Of a DNA stretch of 42,628 nucleotides, positions 15,580-23,870 are shown in pieces. The notes under the pieces are model-generated. The model was not told the DNA's origin. It did not search any database and worked only from the letters and a program-made list of their open reading frames with translations. This DNA comes from Oligoflexia bacterium (lineage in GTDB: Bacteria; Bdellovibrionota_C; UBA2361; JAFLCA01): NCBI GenBank assembly GCA_019694465.1, contig JAIBBV010000033.1, positions 1 to 42,628 on the forward strand, read 5' to 3'. How positions within the stretch are numbered: position 1 is the first letter of the stretch; every line of letters starts with the position of its first letter. A program made the translations under genes and the position numbers.

Positions 15580-17373
15580 ATGACTTTTAGCAGCTCTGTG
15601 CGCCTGGCTTTTATGTTCAGCGTAGCGCTACTTTGCAGGGCCAATTGCTGGGCGATACCTACAAATGCGATTAACTGGCGCCAGTGGTCTGAGCAAGTCT
15701 TCACTGAAGCGGCGCGTGATAAAAAATTGATACTTTTAGATCTAGAGGCTATTTGGTGCCACTGGTGCCATGTCATGGAAGAGCAGACCTACAGCGATCC
15801 AGAGGTTATCTCTATTATTAACAAAAGTTTCATTGCTTTGAGGGTGGATCAAGATGCGCGTCCTGATTTGGCAGCGCGTTATCGCGATTATGGCTGGCCA
15901 GCTACAATCGTGCTGAGTGCAAAGGGTGAGGACCTATGGAAAGGTAGCGGTTTTATAGAAGCGGATGAATTGGGTACAACTCTCAAGAAACTGGTTTTAC
16001 ATCCGGTACCACAGAGCAACGTATCCCTCAGCGGAGCTGAAGCTGTGAGTGGTGTATTGGAGGAGTCAGTGCGTGTTGAACTAGCACGTCGGCACTCCGA
16101 TTTTCTTGACCGTCAAGTCGGTGGTCTAAAGAGTGTGCACAAGTTCTTAAATCCGCACGAAGTGGAGTTCGCGCTTGCTCGTGCCGCTTCTGGTGATGAG
16201 CCAAGTCGGCTATGGGTGGCTTTAACATTGGAGTCCAATCTCAAGTTAATTGATCCTATCTGGGGTGGCGCCTATCAATATTCAACACGTGGTGGCTGGG
16301 ATTATCCGCATTTTGAAAAGATAATGTACACGCAGGCAAATGCCATGACGTTATACGCATTGGGTGCGGAGCTTTCGGCCGATGTTAGATTTTTAAACGC
16401 CGCGCAGGCAGTGCGACGCTTTATCGGAAGTTTCCTTACCGCTCCACACGGTGGTTTCTACACCAGCATGGATGCCGATCTTAAGAAAGGGGAGCACTCC
16501 GCAAATTATTTTCCCCTCGATGATGCCGGAAGGCGTGCCCTTGGTGTGCCAGCAGTTGATAAGAATCTGTATGCCCGTGAAAATGGCCAGATGATTCGAG
16601 CATTGGCTGTGCTGGCTGGCGCATCGGGTGATGCGGCAGCGTTGGCTGAAGCTGTTAGAGCAGCCAACTGGACGCAGAAGAATCGCTCAATTGAGGGGGG
16701 TGGTTTCTCGCACGGAGAGAATGCCACTGCCGGGCTATACTTTTCTGACAACCTGGAAATGCTGCGGGCATTCATCGCGTTGTATATGTGTAGCGCGGAT
16801 CGTTCGTGGCTTGCAGCAGCACAGCGCGTGGCCGAGTTTGCGCTGGCGCACTTTGTGGAGGGCGAATTGGACGCAGGAGTAGGTGGATTTTTCACTGCGC
16901 AGCCAGAAACACAAAGTGTACTAAAACCTGTCAAAGTTACGGACGAAAATATCGATGCAGCGCGTGCTTTCAATCTGCTCTATCACTACACGGGTGACGA
17001 TGGTTTAAGGCGAGCTGCTCGGCACGCCATGCGCTATTTGGCGCAGCGTGCTGTGGCACTCGAGTACAGTGTTGAGTCCGGCATTTTGCTTGCTGATGCG
17101 GAGCTAGGACGAGATCCTTTGCACATTACAATTGTTGGGCATAAGGATGATCAAAATGCGCGCGCACTTTTTGCTGCGGGGTTAAGATATTTTAGCCTTT
17201 ATAAGCGTATAGAGTGGTGGGACAAAAGAGAGGGGAATTTGCCGCGTAATGATGTACAGTACCCAGAGCTTGAGAGGGCAGCGGCTTTTATATGTACCAA
17301 TAAGCGTTGCTCTTTGCCGCTTTTCTCCCCCGAAAAGCTAACACAGACTATCACTGGATTTGCTGCAAAGTAA
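15580..17373 (+). CDS. Secreted thioredoxin-domain DUF255/YyaL-like protein
   Basis: This encodes a 597-residue protein with an N-terminal signal peptide (1-25, FMFSVALLCRANCWA), so it probably acts outside the cytoplasm. A DUF255-type thioredoxin-fold domain follows with WCHWCHVMEEQTY (Cys60 and Cys63), RVDQDARPDL and GWPATIVL. The remaining ~430 residues resemble the alpha-hairpin toroid of N-acylglucosamine-epimerase-like proteins (GGAYQYSTRGGWDYPHFEKIMYTQANA). Family members are usually cytoplasmic; the leader here is unusual. The ATG is preferred over a TTG four codons upstream because GGGG lies eight bases before it. It is followed after seven bases by the TSUP permease gene, so the two are probably co-transcribed. 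Its substrate is unknown. Confidence 0.85.
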   Translation: MTFSSSVRLAFMFSVALLCRANCWAIPTNAINWRQWSEQVFTEAARDKKLILLDLEAIWCHWCHVMEEQTYSDPEVISIINKSFIALRVDQDARPDLAARYRDYGWPATIVLSAKGEDLWKGSGFIEADELGTTLKKLVLHPVPQSNVSLSGAEAVSGVLEESVRVELARRHSDFLDRQVGGLKSVHKFLNPHEVEFALARAASGDEPSRLWVALTLESNLKLIDPIWGGAYQYSTRGGWDYPHFEKIMYTQANAMTLYALGAELSADVRFLNAAQAVRRFIGSFLTAPHGGFYTSMDADLKKGEHSANYFPLDDAGRRALGVPAVDKNLYARENGQMIRALAVLAGASGDAAALAEAVRAANWTQKNRSIEGGGFSHGENATAGLYFSDNLEMLRAFIALYMCSADRSWLAAAQRVAEFALAHFVEGELDAGVGGFFTAQPETQSVLKPVKVTDENIDAARAFNLLYHYTGDDGLRRAARHAMRYLAQRAVALEYSVESGILLADAELGRDPLHITIVGHKDDQNARALFAAGLRYFSLYKRIEWWDKREGNLPRNDVQYPELERAAAFICTNKRCSLPLFSPEKLTQTITGFAAK

Positions 17374-17380
17374 TTTTAAT

Positions 17381-18133
17381 ATGGCATTCGAGGGGCATGA
17401 TTTTTGGTTGTATGTGGCCGCCGGTTTCATCGCTCAATTAGTTGATGGAACCGTGGGCATGGCATTCGGGGTGATCCTTTCCAGTTTGATGCTGGGATTA
17501 GGAGTTCCTCCGGCTATCGTAAGCGCGACCGTGCATGGCGCTGAGTGCCTCACGACCGGAGCTTCTGCTCTGTCGCATTATAGTTTCGGTAATGTGCGTA
17601 CGTCTCTTTTTAGAAGTTTGTTGTTGCCGGGCATATTTGGAGCTGTTTTGGGGGCGTATGTGCTTGTACATGTGCCAGGAGAGGCTCTGCGTCCCTACAT
17701 CGCTGTGTATTTGATCTTTATGGGACTGGTCATAATCACAAAGGCGCTGGGTAGTTTTCCAACTCAGGAAGTAAGCAGCAGAGTTGGTTGCTTGGGGTTT
17801 TGCGGGGCGCTGGTCGATACAATCGGTGGCGGTGGTTGGGGGCCAGTAGTTGGCAGTACGCTTATCGCACGTGGGAACGATGTGCGTGAGGCGATTGGCA
17901 GCGTGAATGCAGTAGAATTTTTTGTAACCTTGGCGGCCTCTGTTACTTTTATTCTTACAATTGGAATTAGTGAGTGGCGGTTAATTGGATCAATTGCGCT
18001 TGGCGGGTTGTTTGCAGCACCTTTCGGCGCCTGGGCATGTAAACGCGTGCCGGCTAGGCAGTTGATGATTGTAGTTGGCCTAATAATTATAATTCTGAAT
18101 GTGCGCACGCTACTGCGAGTGTTTACTGTATGA
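17381..18133 (+). CDS. TSUP-family (TauE/SafE) membrane permease
   Basis: This encodes a 250-residue polytopic membrane protein with about eight hydrophobic segments. The N-terminal FIAQLVDGTVGMAFGVILSS and the mid-protein GCLGFCGALVDTIGGGGWGP are the paired family signatures. Relatives export sulfite, sulfoacetate or other sulfur/organic anions. The substrate here cannot be told. The ATG at 17381 is used; a TTG seven codons earlier overlaps the upstream gene. The 3' end overlaps the convergent flippase-like gene by 11 bases. Confidence 0.88.
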   Translation: MAFEGHDFWLYVAAGFIAQLVDGTVGMAFGVILSSLMLGLGVPPAIVSATVHGAECLTTGASALSHYSFGNVRTSLFRSLLLPGIFGAVLGAYVLVHVPGEALRPYIAVYLIFMGLVIITKALGSFPTQEVSSRVGCLGFCGALVDTIGGGGWGPVVGSTLIARGNDVREAIGSVNAVEFFVTLAASVTFILTIGISEWRLIGSIALGGLFAAPFGAWACKRVPARQLMIVVGLIIIILNVRTLLRVFTV

Positions 18134-19403
18134 TGCTTCGATAGCCAACCCAAAGGACAAGTGCTTGTACGGCGAGTCCAATGCTGAAGCCAATTTGTTG
18201 GCAAACGGCGCCTGGGAGAAGCGGAGCTTGCACAAAAAAGGCCAAAGTTCCGGCCAGTGCTGCTACATAGGCTAAATTGGCTAGAGTTGAGATTCTTGTT
18301 TTTCGAGCGTGCAGTAAATGCGCTTGTGACCAGACGCTGATGCCGTTAAGCAATGGGAGTAGGATGGAGCAGGCTAGGGCCAGACGTCCGTTTTGGAGCA
18401 TGCTGTCTTCAAATCCAGCCACGCCGGTGAGCCACCAAGATGAGAGTGGCGAGAGAGAAAATAGCGCGAATGATACAAAAGAGATACAGATAATTGTGCC
18501 AGCGAAGCGCTGGCGGAGTTCTGGTTTGTCCTCGTGTGCGAGTGAGGTGATAATTGTTTCATTTAGGGCGATGATGCAGCAGCGCACGATGAAGACCGCA
18601 TTGTGCACAACTGGCCAGAGCGCGAGTGCAGCGATTGAGTCGGGCATTCTACTTAAAGCGGCACTGCCGATTGCCTGGTGCAGCACTGCTAAAATATTTG
18701 TGGCCGCAAGGGGAAGATAGAATTGGTTGAATTGTTTATGGTCTAGGAGTGCTGTGCCATCCGCTGGGGAGTTTGGAAGATCTCTTGAGAGTACTTTTTG
18801 AACTAGGATTCGACTAAAGATAGCTTCTGCAATTACGCCCATAGTCATGGCGCCCGCTCCAAGCGGAGCGGTGTGCTGGTATCCAATCGCAGTTGCTACT
18901 AGTAGTGTTGTCGCGGTTGAAATAAGTCGCATCAGAGTGCCAAATGCGACCCCGCGCGAGCGCTTAAAGCGGATGAGGAGTCCATAGTTAAAGCGCCGAT
19001 AGCCAACGCTCCAGGTGAAGGGGGTGAACACAAGCAAAGCGATTCGTGTATCTTCGCGCAAATTGCTTGGCCCATGAAGTAGGACATCGTACACAAAATT
19101 AAATCCAGGTCCGATGCATGCGCATAGGTGTGCCAGTGTTAGTAGAAGTCCCCAGCGCATCATTTGCTGCCAGCCTATGGTGTATGATTGCTTGTCGCGA
19201 CTAAGTGTAGTTGAGGCGCCTAGGAATGAGAGGATTGGAGCTTCGATGAAGAATGCTACAGGGGTGGCCAAGCCTGCGAATGCGGCGATCCCGAGCTCAG
19301 CATTAGGGAATGAGCTTGTAAGCCAGACAATGAGAGGGAGCTCGAAGGACATTAGCAGCCAACTGCAAGAGAGTGGCCACCAGGAATTAAAAAGCGCTTT
19401 CAT
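18123..19403 (-). CDS. Polytopic membrane protein, flippase/ANK-like
   Basis: This encodes a 426-residue protein with about twelve hydrophobic segments and short loops, as in the MOP (MATE/MVF/flippase) superfamily. The stretch FTPFTWSVGYRRFNYGLLIR resembles the segment of bacterial relatives of the ANK pyrophosphate exporter, but I cannot settle between ANK-like and lipid-flippase-like. No catalytic motif is expected. It stands alone on the minus strand, converging on the TSUP gene with an 11-base overlap of coding ends and no room for a terminator. Confidence 0.7.
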   Translation of the reverse strand: MKALFNSWWPLSCSWLLMSFELPLIVWLTSSFPNAELGIAAFAGLATPVAFFIEAPILSFLGASTTLSRDKQSYTIGWQQMMRWGLLLTLAHLCACIGPGFNFVYDVLLHGPSNLREDTRIALLVFTPFTWSVGYRRFNYGLLIRFKRSRGVAFGTLMRLISTATTLLVATAIGYQHTAPLGAGAMTMGVIAEAIFSRILVQKVLSRDLPNSPADGTALLDHKQFNQFYLPLAATNILAVLHQAIGSAALSRMPDSIAALALWPVVHNAVFIVRCCIIALNETIITSLAHEDKPELRQRFAGTIICISFVSFALFSLSPLSSWWLTGVAGFEDSMLQNGRLALACSILLPLLNGISVWSQAHLLHARKTRISTLANLAYVAALAGTLAFFVQAPLLPGAVCQQIGFSIGLAVQALVLWVGYRSIIQ

Positions 19404-19579
19404 TAATTAGATGCCTACAAAGACGCAGAGTACTAATGTCGCAAACTTTTTGACTAGCAGCGACTATCGAAAGAATAAGTTGTGGTGGGACCTGTAAGAG
19501 GCATTTTAGGGGTTGGTAACGTGCTAAGCACACCCCTGGGGCTGGGCGGGTATGCTTTTTGCAATAAGTTCAAGTGCTT

Positions 19580-19596
19580 GTAGATTATAATTCTAC
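19580..19596 (+). promoter_or_regulatory. Candidate -10 box with flanking inverted arms, upstream of RTX gene
   Basis: A perfect TATAAT (19586-19591) lies 37 bases before the RTX-repeat gene and sits inside five-base inverted arms GTAGA and TCTAC. No convincing -35 box was seen at 16-18 bases, so an activator or another sigma factor may be involved. Confidence 0.35.
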
Positions 19597-19627
19597 CGTG
19601 CTGATAAGGCTCTGAAAGGATTGGAAT

Positions 19628-20338
19628 ATGAAGCGAATTTTTTGCGCTCTCCTAGTTTCTGGTGTCATGTTGCCTGGCATGTCGTTGGCGGCCGTGACTG
19701 ACTCTGTTGCAGCGCGAGTTTTGAGTATTGCGAGTGATGCTGATGATGCGATTGCGCTTAGTGTTGATGAAGATGGCAACATATTAATCAATGGATCGGC
19801 GCCGCAGAGTGGAGCACTGAGGAAATCTGATTTAGATTCAATTGTAGTGTCTGGTGGACCGCTAAGTAACGTAATTTCGATTGGCAAAGGTCTTTCTGGT
19901 TTAAGTATTAGTGTCGATGGAGGTGATGGTGATGATACTATCACTGGTGGCAATGGCAAGGACGTGCTGCGCGGCGGTGCTGGAAATGACACGATCTCGG
20001 GTAAAAATGGAAAGGATCAACTTTTTGGTGACGACGGCAACGACACCTTGAATGGTGGTAATGGCAACGATGTGCTTGATGGTGGCGCTGGTGATGACGT
20101 GCTGAATGGTGGAAATGGCAACGATAAACTTACGGGAGGAGATGGTGTTGACCAGCTGCGAGGTCAAAATGGAAAAGATATTCTCAATATCGATAGCACC
20201 GATACCTTAACTGCTGGTGGCTTTGGTAAAGATAAGTGCAAGCAGGATGGTGAAAAGGTAAGTTGTTCGGACGATCCGGCTAAGAAAAAGCATGGCCTGG
20301 ACTCTTCCAAATCAAAATCAAAAGCTAAGAAAAAATAA
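19628..20338 (+). CDS. Secreted RTX (haemolysin-type calcium-binding) repeat protein
   Basis: This encodes a 236-residue protein with a Sec signal peptide (MKRIFCALLVSGVMLPGMSLAA), a ~75-residue N-terminal part, then about ten GGxGxDxxx nonapeptides (residues ~97-180). The repeats form a calcium-binding parallel beta-roll. The end is unlike typical RTX proteins: a two-Cys loop (CKQDGEKVSC) and a Lys/Ser-rich tail (KSKSKAKKK) instead of a type I secretion signal. It probably reaches the periplasm or surface through Sec. AAAGGA lies upstream of the ATG. Function could be calcium-dependent adhesion or matrix structure; this is inference. Confidence 0.85.
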   Translation: MKRIFCALLVSGVMLPGMSLAAVTDSVAARVLSIASDADDAIALSVDEDGNILINGSAPQSGALRKSDLDSIVVSGGPLSNVISIGKGLSGLSISVDGGDGDDTITGGNGKDVLRGGAGNDTISGKNGKDQLFGDDGNDTLNGGNGNDVLDGGAGDDVLNGGNGNDKLTGGDGVDQLRGQNGKDILNIDSTDTLTAGGFGKDKCKQDGEKVSCSDDPAKKKHGLDSSKSKSKAKKK

Positions 20339-20340
20339 CA

Positions 20341-20421
20341 CACAAACACACACACACATTGGTGCAAGGTAGCTCTAAACACACACATTGGTGCACACAC
20401 ACATTGGTGCAAGGTAGCTCT
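20341..20421 (+). repeat. CA-rich microsatellite with repeated transposon left ends
   Basis: A run of CA dinucleotides is interspersed with attggtgcaaggtagctct at 20358-20376 and 20403-20421, and a truncated attggtgca at 20387-20395. The repeated motif is the left end of the following Y1 transposase element. The run begins three bases after the RTX stop codon. Confidence 0.75.
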
Positions 20422-20507
20422 AGAATCCGAGTATTGCCTTTGTGTTATGTTGAGGAGGGATTCTTGAACCCCTTTGTCGAGACTTAGTAAATCAACACCT
20501 GCTCAAA

Positions 20508-20529
20508 ATTCGCGATTTAAATAGCGAAT
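20508..20529. promoter_or_regulatory. 22-base palindrome overlapping the transposase start codon
   Basis: ATTCGC-G-ATTTAAAT-A-GCGAAT is a palindrome with ten of eleven pairs matched, and the ATG (20528) lies in its last bases. It could be an operator or an RNA hairpin that limits translation of the transposase. No Shine-Dalgarno sequence is visible. Confidence 0.5.
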
Positions 20530-21514
20530 GAGTAGGACAAGACGATTCATTAGAGCCAAGCGACCGTACGAAATAATCCTCCGAGTTAGGACGGGTTTGC
20601 CGTTTGTCCCGACAGAGACGCTGCGCGTTCTGCTTGAGGGTACAATGGCGAGAGTTCAAAGGCAGTTTCGTGTGGAGCTTTGCCACGTCGTGTGGATGGG
20701 AAATCATGTGCACATGTTGGTTGTGCCATACGATACGCAGGACTGCATCGACTTTTATCAAGAAATACAAAAGAAGCTGACAGAGGCTATTAAGCGGCTG
20801 CTAGGAGAGGACTACCTACGGATGTGGGAGGGAGACCCAGTAGTTATGGAAATTGGCGATCTTGAGGCAGCGATTGAGAAGATTGCTTATATTTACGGGA
20901 ACCCATCACATGCTCACCTTGTTGATAGCATAGAGGAGTATCCTGGTGTGTCGACGTGGGGGTGTTTTAGTAAGGCTGCTTGTAGAATTGACTATATTGT
21001 TAGCCGGGAGGTTCCGTGGGTGCAGCTACCTAGTATAGGGCGGCTTCCGAGCAGAGCAATGAGTGAATCTATGGACAGGTCGATAGCAGGTAAGCTGAGA
21101 AGCTCTGCAAAACTGAAACATAGACTAGAATATTCACCCAATGCATGGATGAGGGCATTCGGCATTAAGGATGAGGCGGAGATAGCGCTAGTGAACAGAA
21201 AGATTGCTCAGCGGGTTGCGGACAGGGAAGTTGAAGCACGCAACACTCGTAAGAAGGCAGGCTTCGGTCCGCTTGGGGTGAAAACTCTCAGGCGCCAAGC
21301 TGTTATGACCCCGCATGTGCCAAAGAAGCGTGAAAGAAGGATGTTTATCTATACGAGCATCAGGCAACTGAGGATGGAGTTTATCCAGGCGCGGAGGATG
21401 TTCTGCGAGCTATGCCGAATGTGTTACATAGAGATGAAGGCTGGGAATATGTTTCCTCCCTGGCCAGTTGGCGCCATACGGCCCTACTTACCTCCATTAG
21501 CTACCGCATTATAG
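20528..21514 (+). CDS. REP-associated tyrosine transposase (Y1_Tnp, IS200-like HUH family)
   Basis: This encodes a 328-residue single-strand transposase. The HUH metal-binding motif is clear in WMGNHVHMLVVPY (His60, His62), and the catalytic Tyr is probably Tyr121 in KIAYIYGNPSHAHLV. The family cuts at hairpins marked by a GTAG-type tetranucleotide. The N-terminal ~160 residues are the catalytic domain; the basic C-terminal half resembles extensions seen in longer family members. The gene is complete. It lies between end sequences related to those of the phosphorylase cassette, making it a candidate for moving both. Confidence 0.88.
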   Translation: MSRTRRFIRAKRPYEIILRVRTGLPFVPTETLRVLLEGTMARVQRQFRVELCHVVWMGNHVHMLVVPYDTQDCIDFYQEIQKKLTEAIKRLLGEDYLRMWEGDPVVMEIGDLEAAIEKIAYIYGNPSHAHLVDSIEEYPGVSTWGCFSKAACRIDYIVSREVPWVQLPSIGRLPSRAMSESMDRSIAGKLRSSAKLKHRLEYSPNAWMRAFGIKDEAEIALVNRKIAQRVADREVEARNTRKKAGFGPLGVKTLRRQAVMTPHVPKKRERRMFIYTSIRQLRMEFIQARRMFCELCRMCYIEMKAGNMFPPWPVGAIRPYLPPLATAL

Positions 21515-21866
21515 GAGTTTATTGACTGAAGCGAGGCACTCAGATGGTAGAAGTGTATCTAGGGGTTGAGGAAAGAGATGAAATTGGGTGGGATGGGTGA
21601 GGCCAGGGGGTTTGGGGGCAGCTGTTGAGGGGGAGGGGCGAAATAGGGCAGGCAATAGTCGTTGCTAATCCAGGGAAAAGCGACATAAACCACTGAAGGC
21701 AGGTGGTACTAAGCGGGGCGGAGAGCTAACGGACCAGAGCCGCTAAATAAATGCTACCCGGTACCAATTGGGGCCCATAATGAGGATGGGGTCGTCTAGT
21801 TCTGGTTAGGTTGGCTTATGCCTGTGGTGGGTGTTTTCAAACTGACTGAATGTAGGCGTGTTTCTT
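21515..21866. other. Gene-free stretch with transposase element right end
   Basis: Contains a G-rich plus strand (about 21575-21650), the right end of the transposase element (21753-21768), and the leader of the next gene. No RNA gene, terminator or additional coding frame was recognised. Confidence 0.5.
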
Positions 21867-23672
21867 ATGTCAACGAGCCCCGCTCCAAGTAGTGCCATAT
21901 CCCTCTGGACCTCAATTTCTAAGACCGAATTTCAAATGTCGCTGGCAAGAGTCTCCGACAGAGACTTGCCGGCTCTGCTTGGCGAGGCCGAGCGCTTTGG
22001 CCCTCTCGCTACCCGCGATCCTGAACTTCGTGACTTTAGTCTTGCACTGGCAGGCTACAATCGGGCAGCCGGGGTTGCTGCTACCGCCAGTACTCAAGAA
22101 AAACTCGCCTTCTGCATCGCAGCGCTAACTCGCGTAAAAAATGAAGAACCAGTCGCTTTGCTTGTAGAGGGACCTACGCGCTCCTATTATTACAAGCAGC
22201 AGCGCAACGATGATGGAACCATTTCCGGTGGAGCCAACCCCTTTCTTTCCTCAGGCTTAGTAATCTCTCGTGAAATTGTAAAAATGCCTTACAGTGCTTC
22301 ACAGGCCTTTACTTTGGCGCTCCCATTAATGGAACTAGTCGACGGTACCGCAGAAGAAGATTGGTCAATTCGAGCTATCCGCGGTGTAGTTCATCCTCAT
22401 CCCAGCACAGATCCTTCCAGTGCCTCGGCCAAAGTAATTGCTGCGGACCGCGATACAGGCGCCGAGACCATTCAATTGGCGATTAGCGCACTCGAAGAAT
22501 TCCCACCTGGAGTGAAAGGCATCAACATTTTAAGCAAGGCTGCCACTACCGCCCTTACCCTCCTGGAGCTACGAGACAAGTCTGCAGCTTTGGAGCGGCT
22601 AGTAGCCAGACATGGATTCGAAGATACCCCATTCGAAATAAAGGCCGATGTCGCAAAGTCACTGTCTGCCTTGGAGATAAACCCTGACCATCTCCGCTTC
22701 GTGCGTCACACAGAAACTGGCCTAGTTATTGGCATGCTGCGGATAGGCACAGCCATGTACGTGCATTTGCCCGCAGAAAAGTTTCACCACCCTTTGGTTG
22801 GTGCAGAAATGGCAAGCATATTCCCAGCCTTGGAGCGGGCAACACATACCCTTTCTGGTGGCACTCCTTTGCAAAGGGATTTCGCTGATGAGGGTGAAAG
22901 TATCATGCTGGGAGATGTTCTAATTAAAGGATTCTCCCCAAGACACTTCGACACGGTTATAGCGAGCATGCTTACCGGAACAAGTAATGTGATTGAAAAT
23001 CATGCACGCATTGCTACAGAAGAGGCTCTGGCTGAAGCAACTAGAGCCACACAGGCGGCTCTCGCTGCAGATAGGGCTGCAGCCGTCGAGAGACTGATTG
23101 TTCAGGCGGAGACCAAAGTTCGAGAGTTAGCAGCGCAGGTGCTCGGGGAGATGGACAAAACAGAGCAACTGCTGCAGGCAGCCCTTGGCCCTGTTAATAT
23201 TACACCACGTGCAGGTACTTTCTATGACTACTTAGGAGCAAGATCTACTCCTTTCACGCACGCATTGTGGCTAAACATTGCCGGTAGTGATGCAGAACTT
23301 TTGGCGGCCCAACGCCGAGTGCTATCAGAAGAAGTTATGGAATCCATCCAGAAACAGAGAGCAAACACCCGTGTTTATGATTTTGCTCATCGAGAAAGTG
23401 GACTTAAGATTACGATTGCCGCAGTCAGAACTGACCTAGTTTCACCACGCGTCCGGTATGAGGCTTACTTCGAACGTGTAGATGGTCAACGATTGGGGCC
23501 AGCGGATTTTGAAAAGCTGGGGACCTTGCCAGCTAGCTCGGTAACTGTTGATGGCTACCCAGCTGAACGCTTAGGTACTAGAACCCGACCAGCTCAGCGG
23601 GTAGCTATGATCTTAAGGGAGCCAGCAGACTTGGTGCGATTCTTAGCTGGTAGGTCTCCTAACACGCGATAG
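21867..23672 (+). CDS. Large protein of unknown function
   Basis: I do not recognise this 601-residue protein. It has no signal peptide or membrane segment and appears cytoplasmic. The N-terminal half is mixed alpha/beta. Residues ~385-430 are a long Ala/Glu/Arg-rich helix likely to form a coiled coil (EEALAEATRATQAALAADR). The C-terminal ~130 residues look like a compact alpha/beta domain. No catalytic motif stands out. The ATG at 21867 is preferred over a GTG three codons earlier. Codon use and the absence of stops over 1.8 kb support a real gene. It lies alone between a transposase element and the convergent ffh. Confidence 0.75.
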   Translation: MSTSPAPSSAISLWTSISKTEFQMSLARVSDRDLPALLGEAERFGPLATRDPELRDFSLALAGYNRAAGVAATASTQEKLAFCIAALTRVKNEEPVALLVEGPTRSYYYKQQRNDDGTISGGANPFLSSGLVISREIVKMPYSASQAFTLALPLMELVDGTAEEDWSIRAIRGVVHPHPSTDPSSASAKVIAADRDTGAETIQLAISALEEFPPGVKGINILSKAATTALTLLELRDKSAALERLVARHGFEDTPFEIKADVAKSLSALEINPDHLRFVRHTETGLVIGMLRIGTAMYVHLPAEKFHHPLVGAEMASIFPALERATHTLSGGTPLQRDFADEGESIMLGDVLIKGFSPRHFDTVIASMLTGTSNVIENHARIATEEALAEATRATQAALAADRAAAVERLIVQAETKVRELAAQVLGEMDKTEQLLQAALGPVNITPRAGTFYDYLGARSTPFTHALWLNIAGSDAELLAAQRRVLSEEVMESIQKQRANTRVYDFAHRESGLKITIAAVRTDLVSPRVRYEAYFERVDGQRLGPADFEKLGTLPASSVTVDGYPAERLGTRTRPAQRVAMILREPADLVRFLAGRSPNTR

Positions 23673-23870
23673 GACCGTCCGCTTCAGATCAACCACTATG
23701 ATGCATACAGCTATCTCCTAGCCGGTGGTCATTACTGGCGCGTAACAAATTGATGCTGATTGCTTCGCATTGTTACCAGTACCAGCCCATTTACTTTTGC
23801 CTAGCAGATCCCTGCGCTGCACTCCAAGTAGCCCAAAGCGGCCAGGTTTACGAAATTGATGGCCCTACCT

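Larger units (their letters stand above)
20403..21768 (+). mobile_element. REP-associated tyrosine transposase element
   Basis: A left end attggtgcaaggtagc (20403-20418) and an inverted right end gctacccggtaccaat (21753-21768) enclose a Y1/HUH transposase. The inverted ends match at 13 of 16 positions. Both contain GTAG, the tetranucleotide typical of REP sequences recognised by such enzymes, and share TGGTRC..GGTAGC with the phosphorylase cassette ends. Confidence 0.6.

Noticed and set aside
20445..20475. ggattcttgaacccc resembling the T-arm of a minus-strand tRNA
   Set aside because: No anticodon arm, acceptor stem or D-arm could be assembled around it.
23673..23870. SRP RNA or an extra coding fragment between the unknown protein and ffh
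   Set aside because: The conserved GGAAGCAGCC-type SRP loop is absent, and the short open frame after the stop (~26 codons) has no start or recognisable homology.
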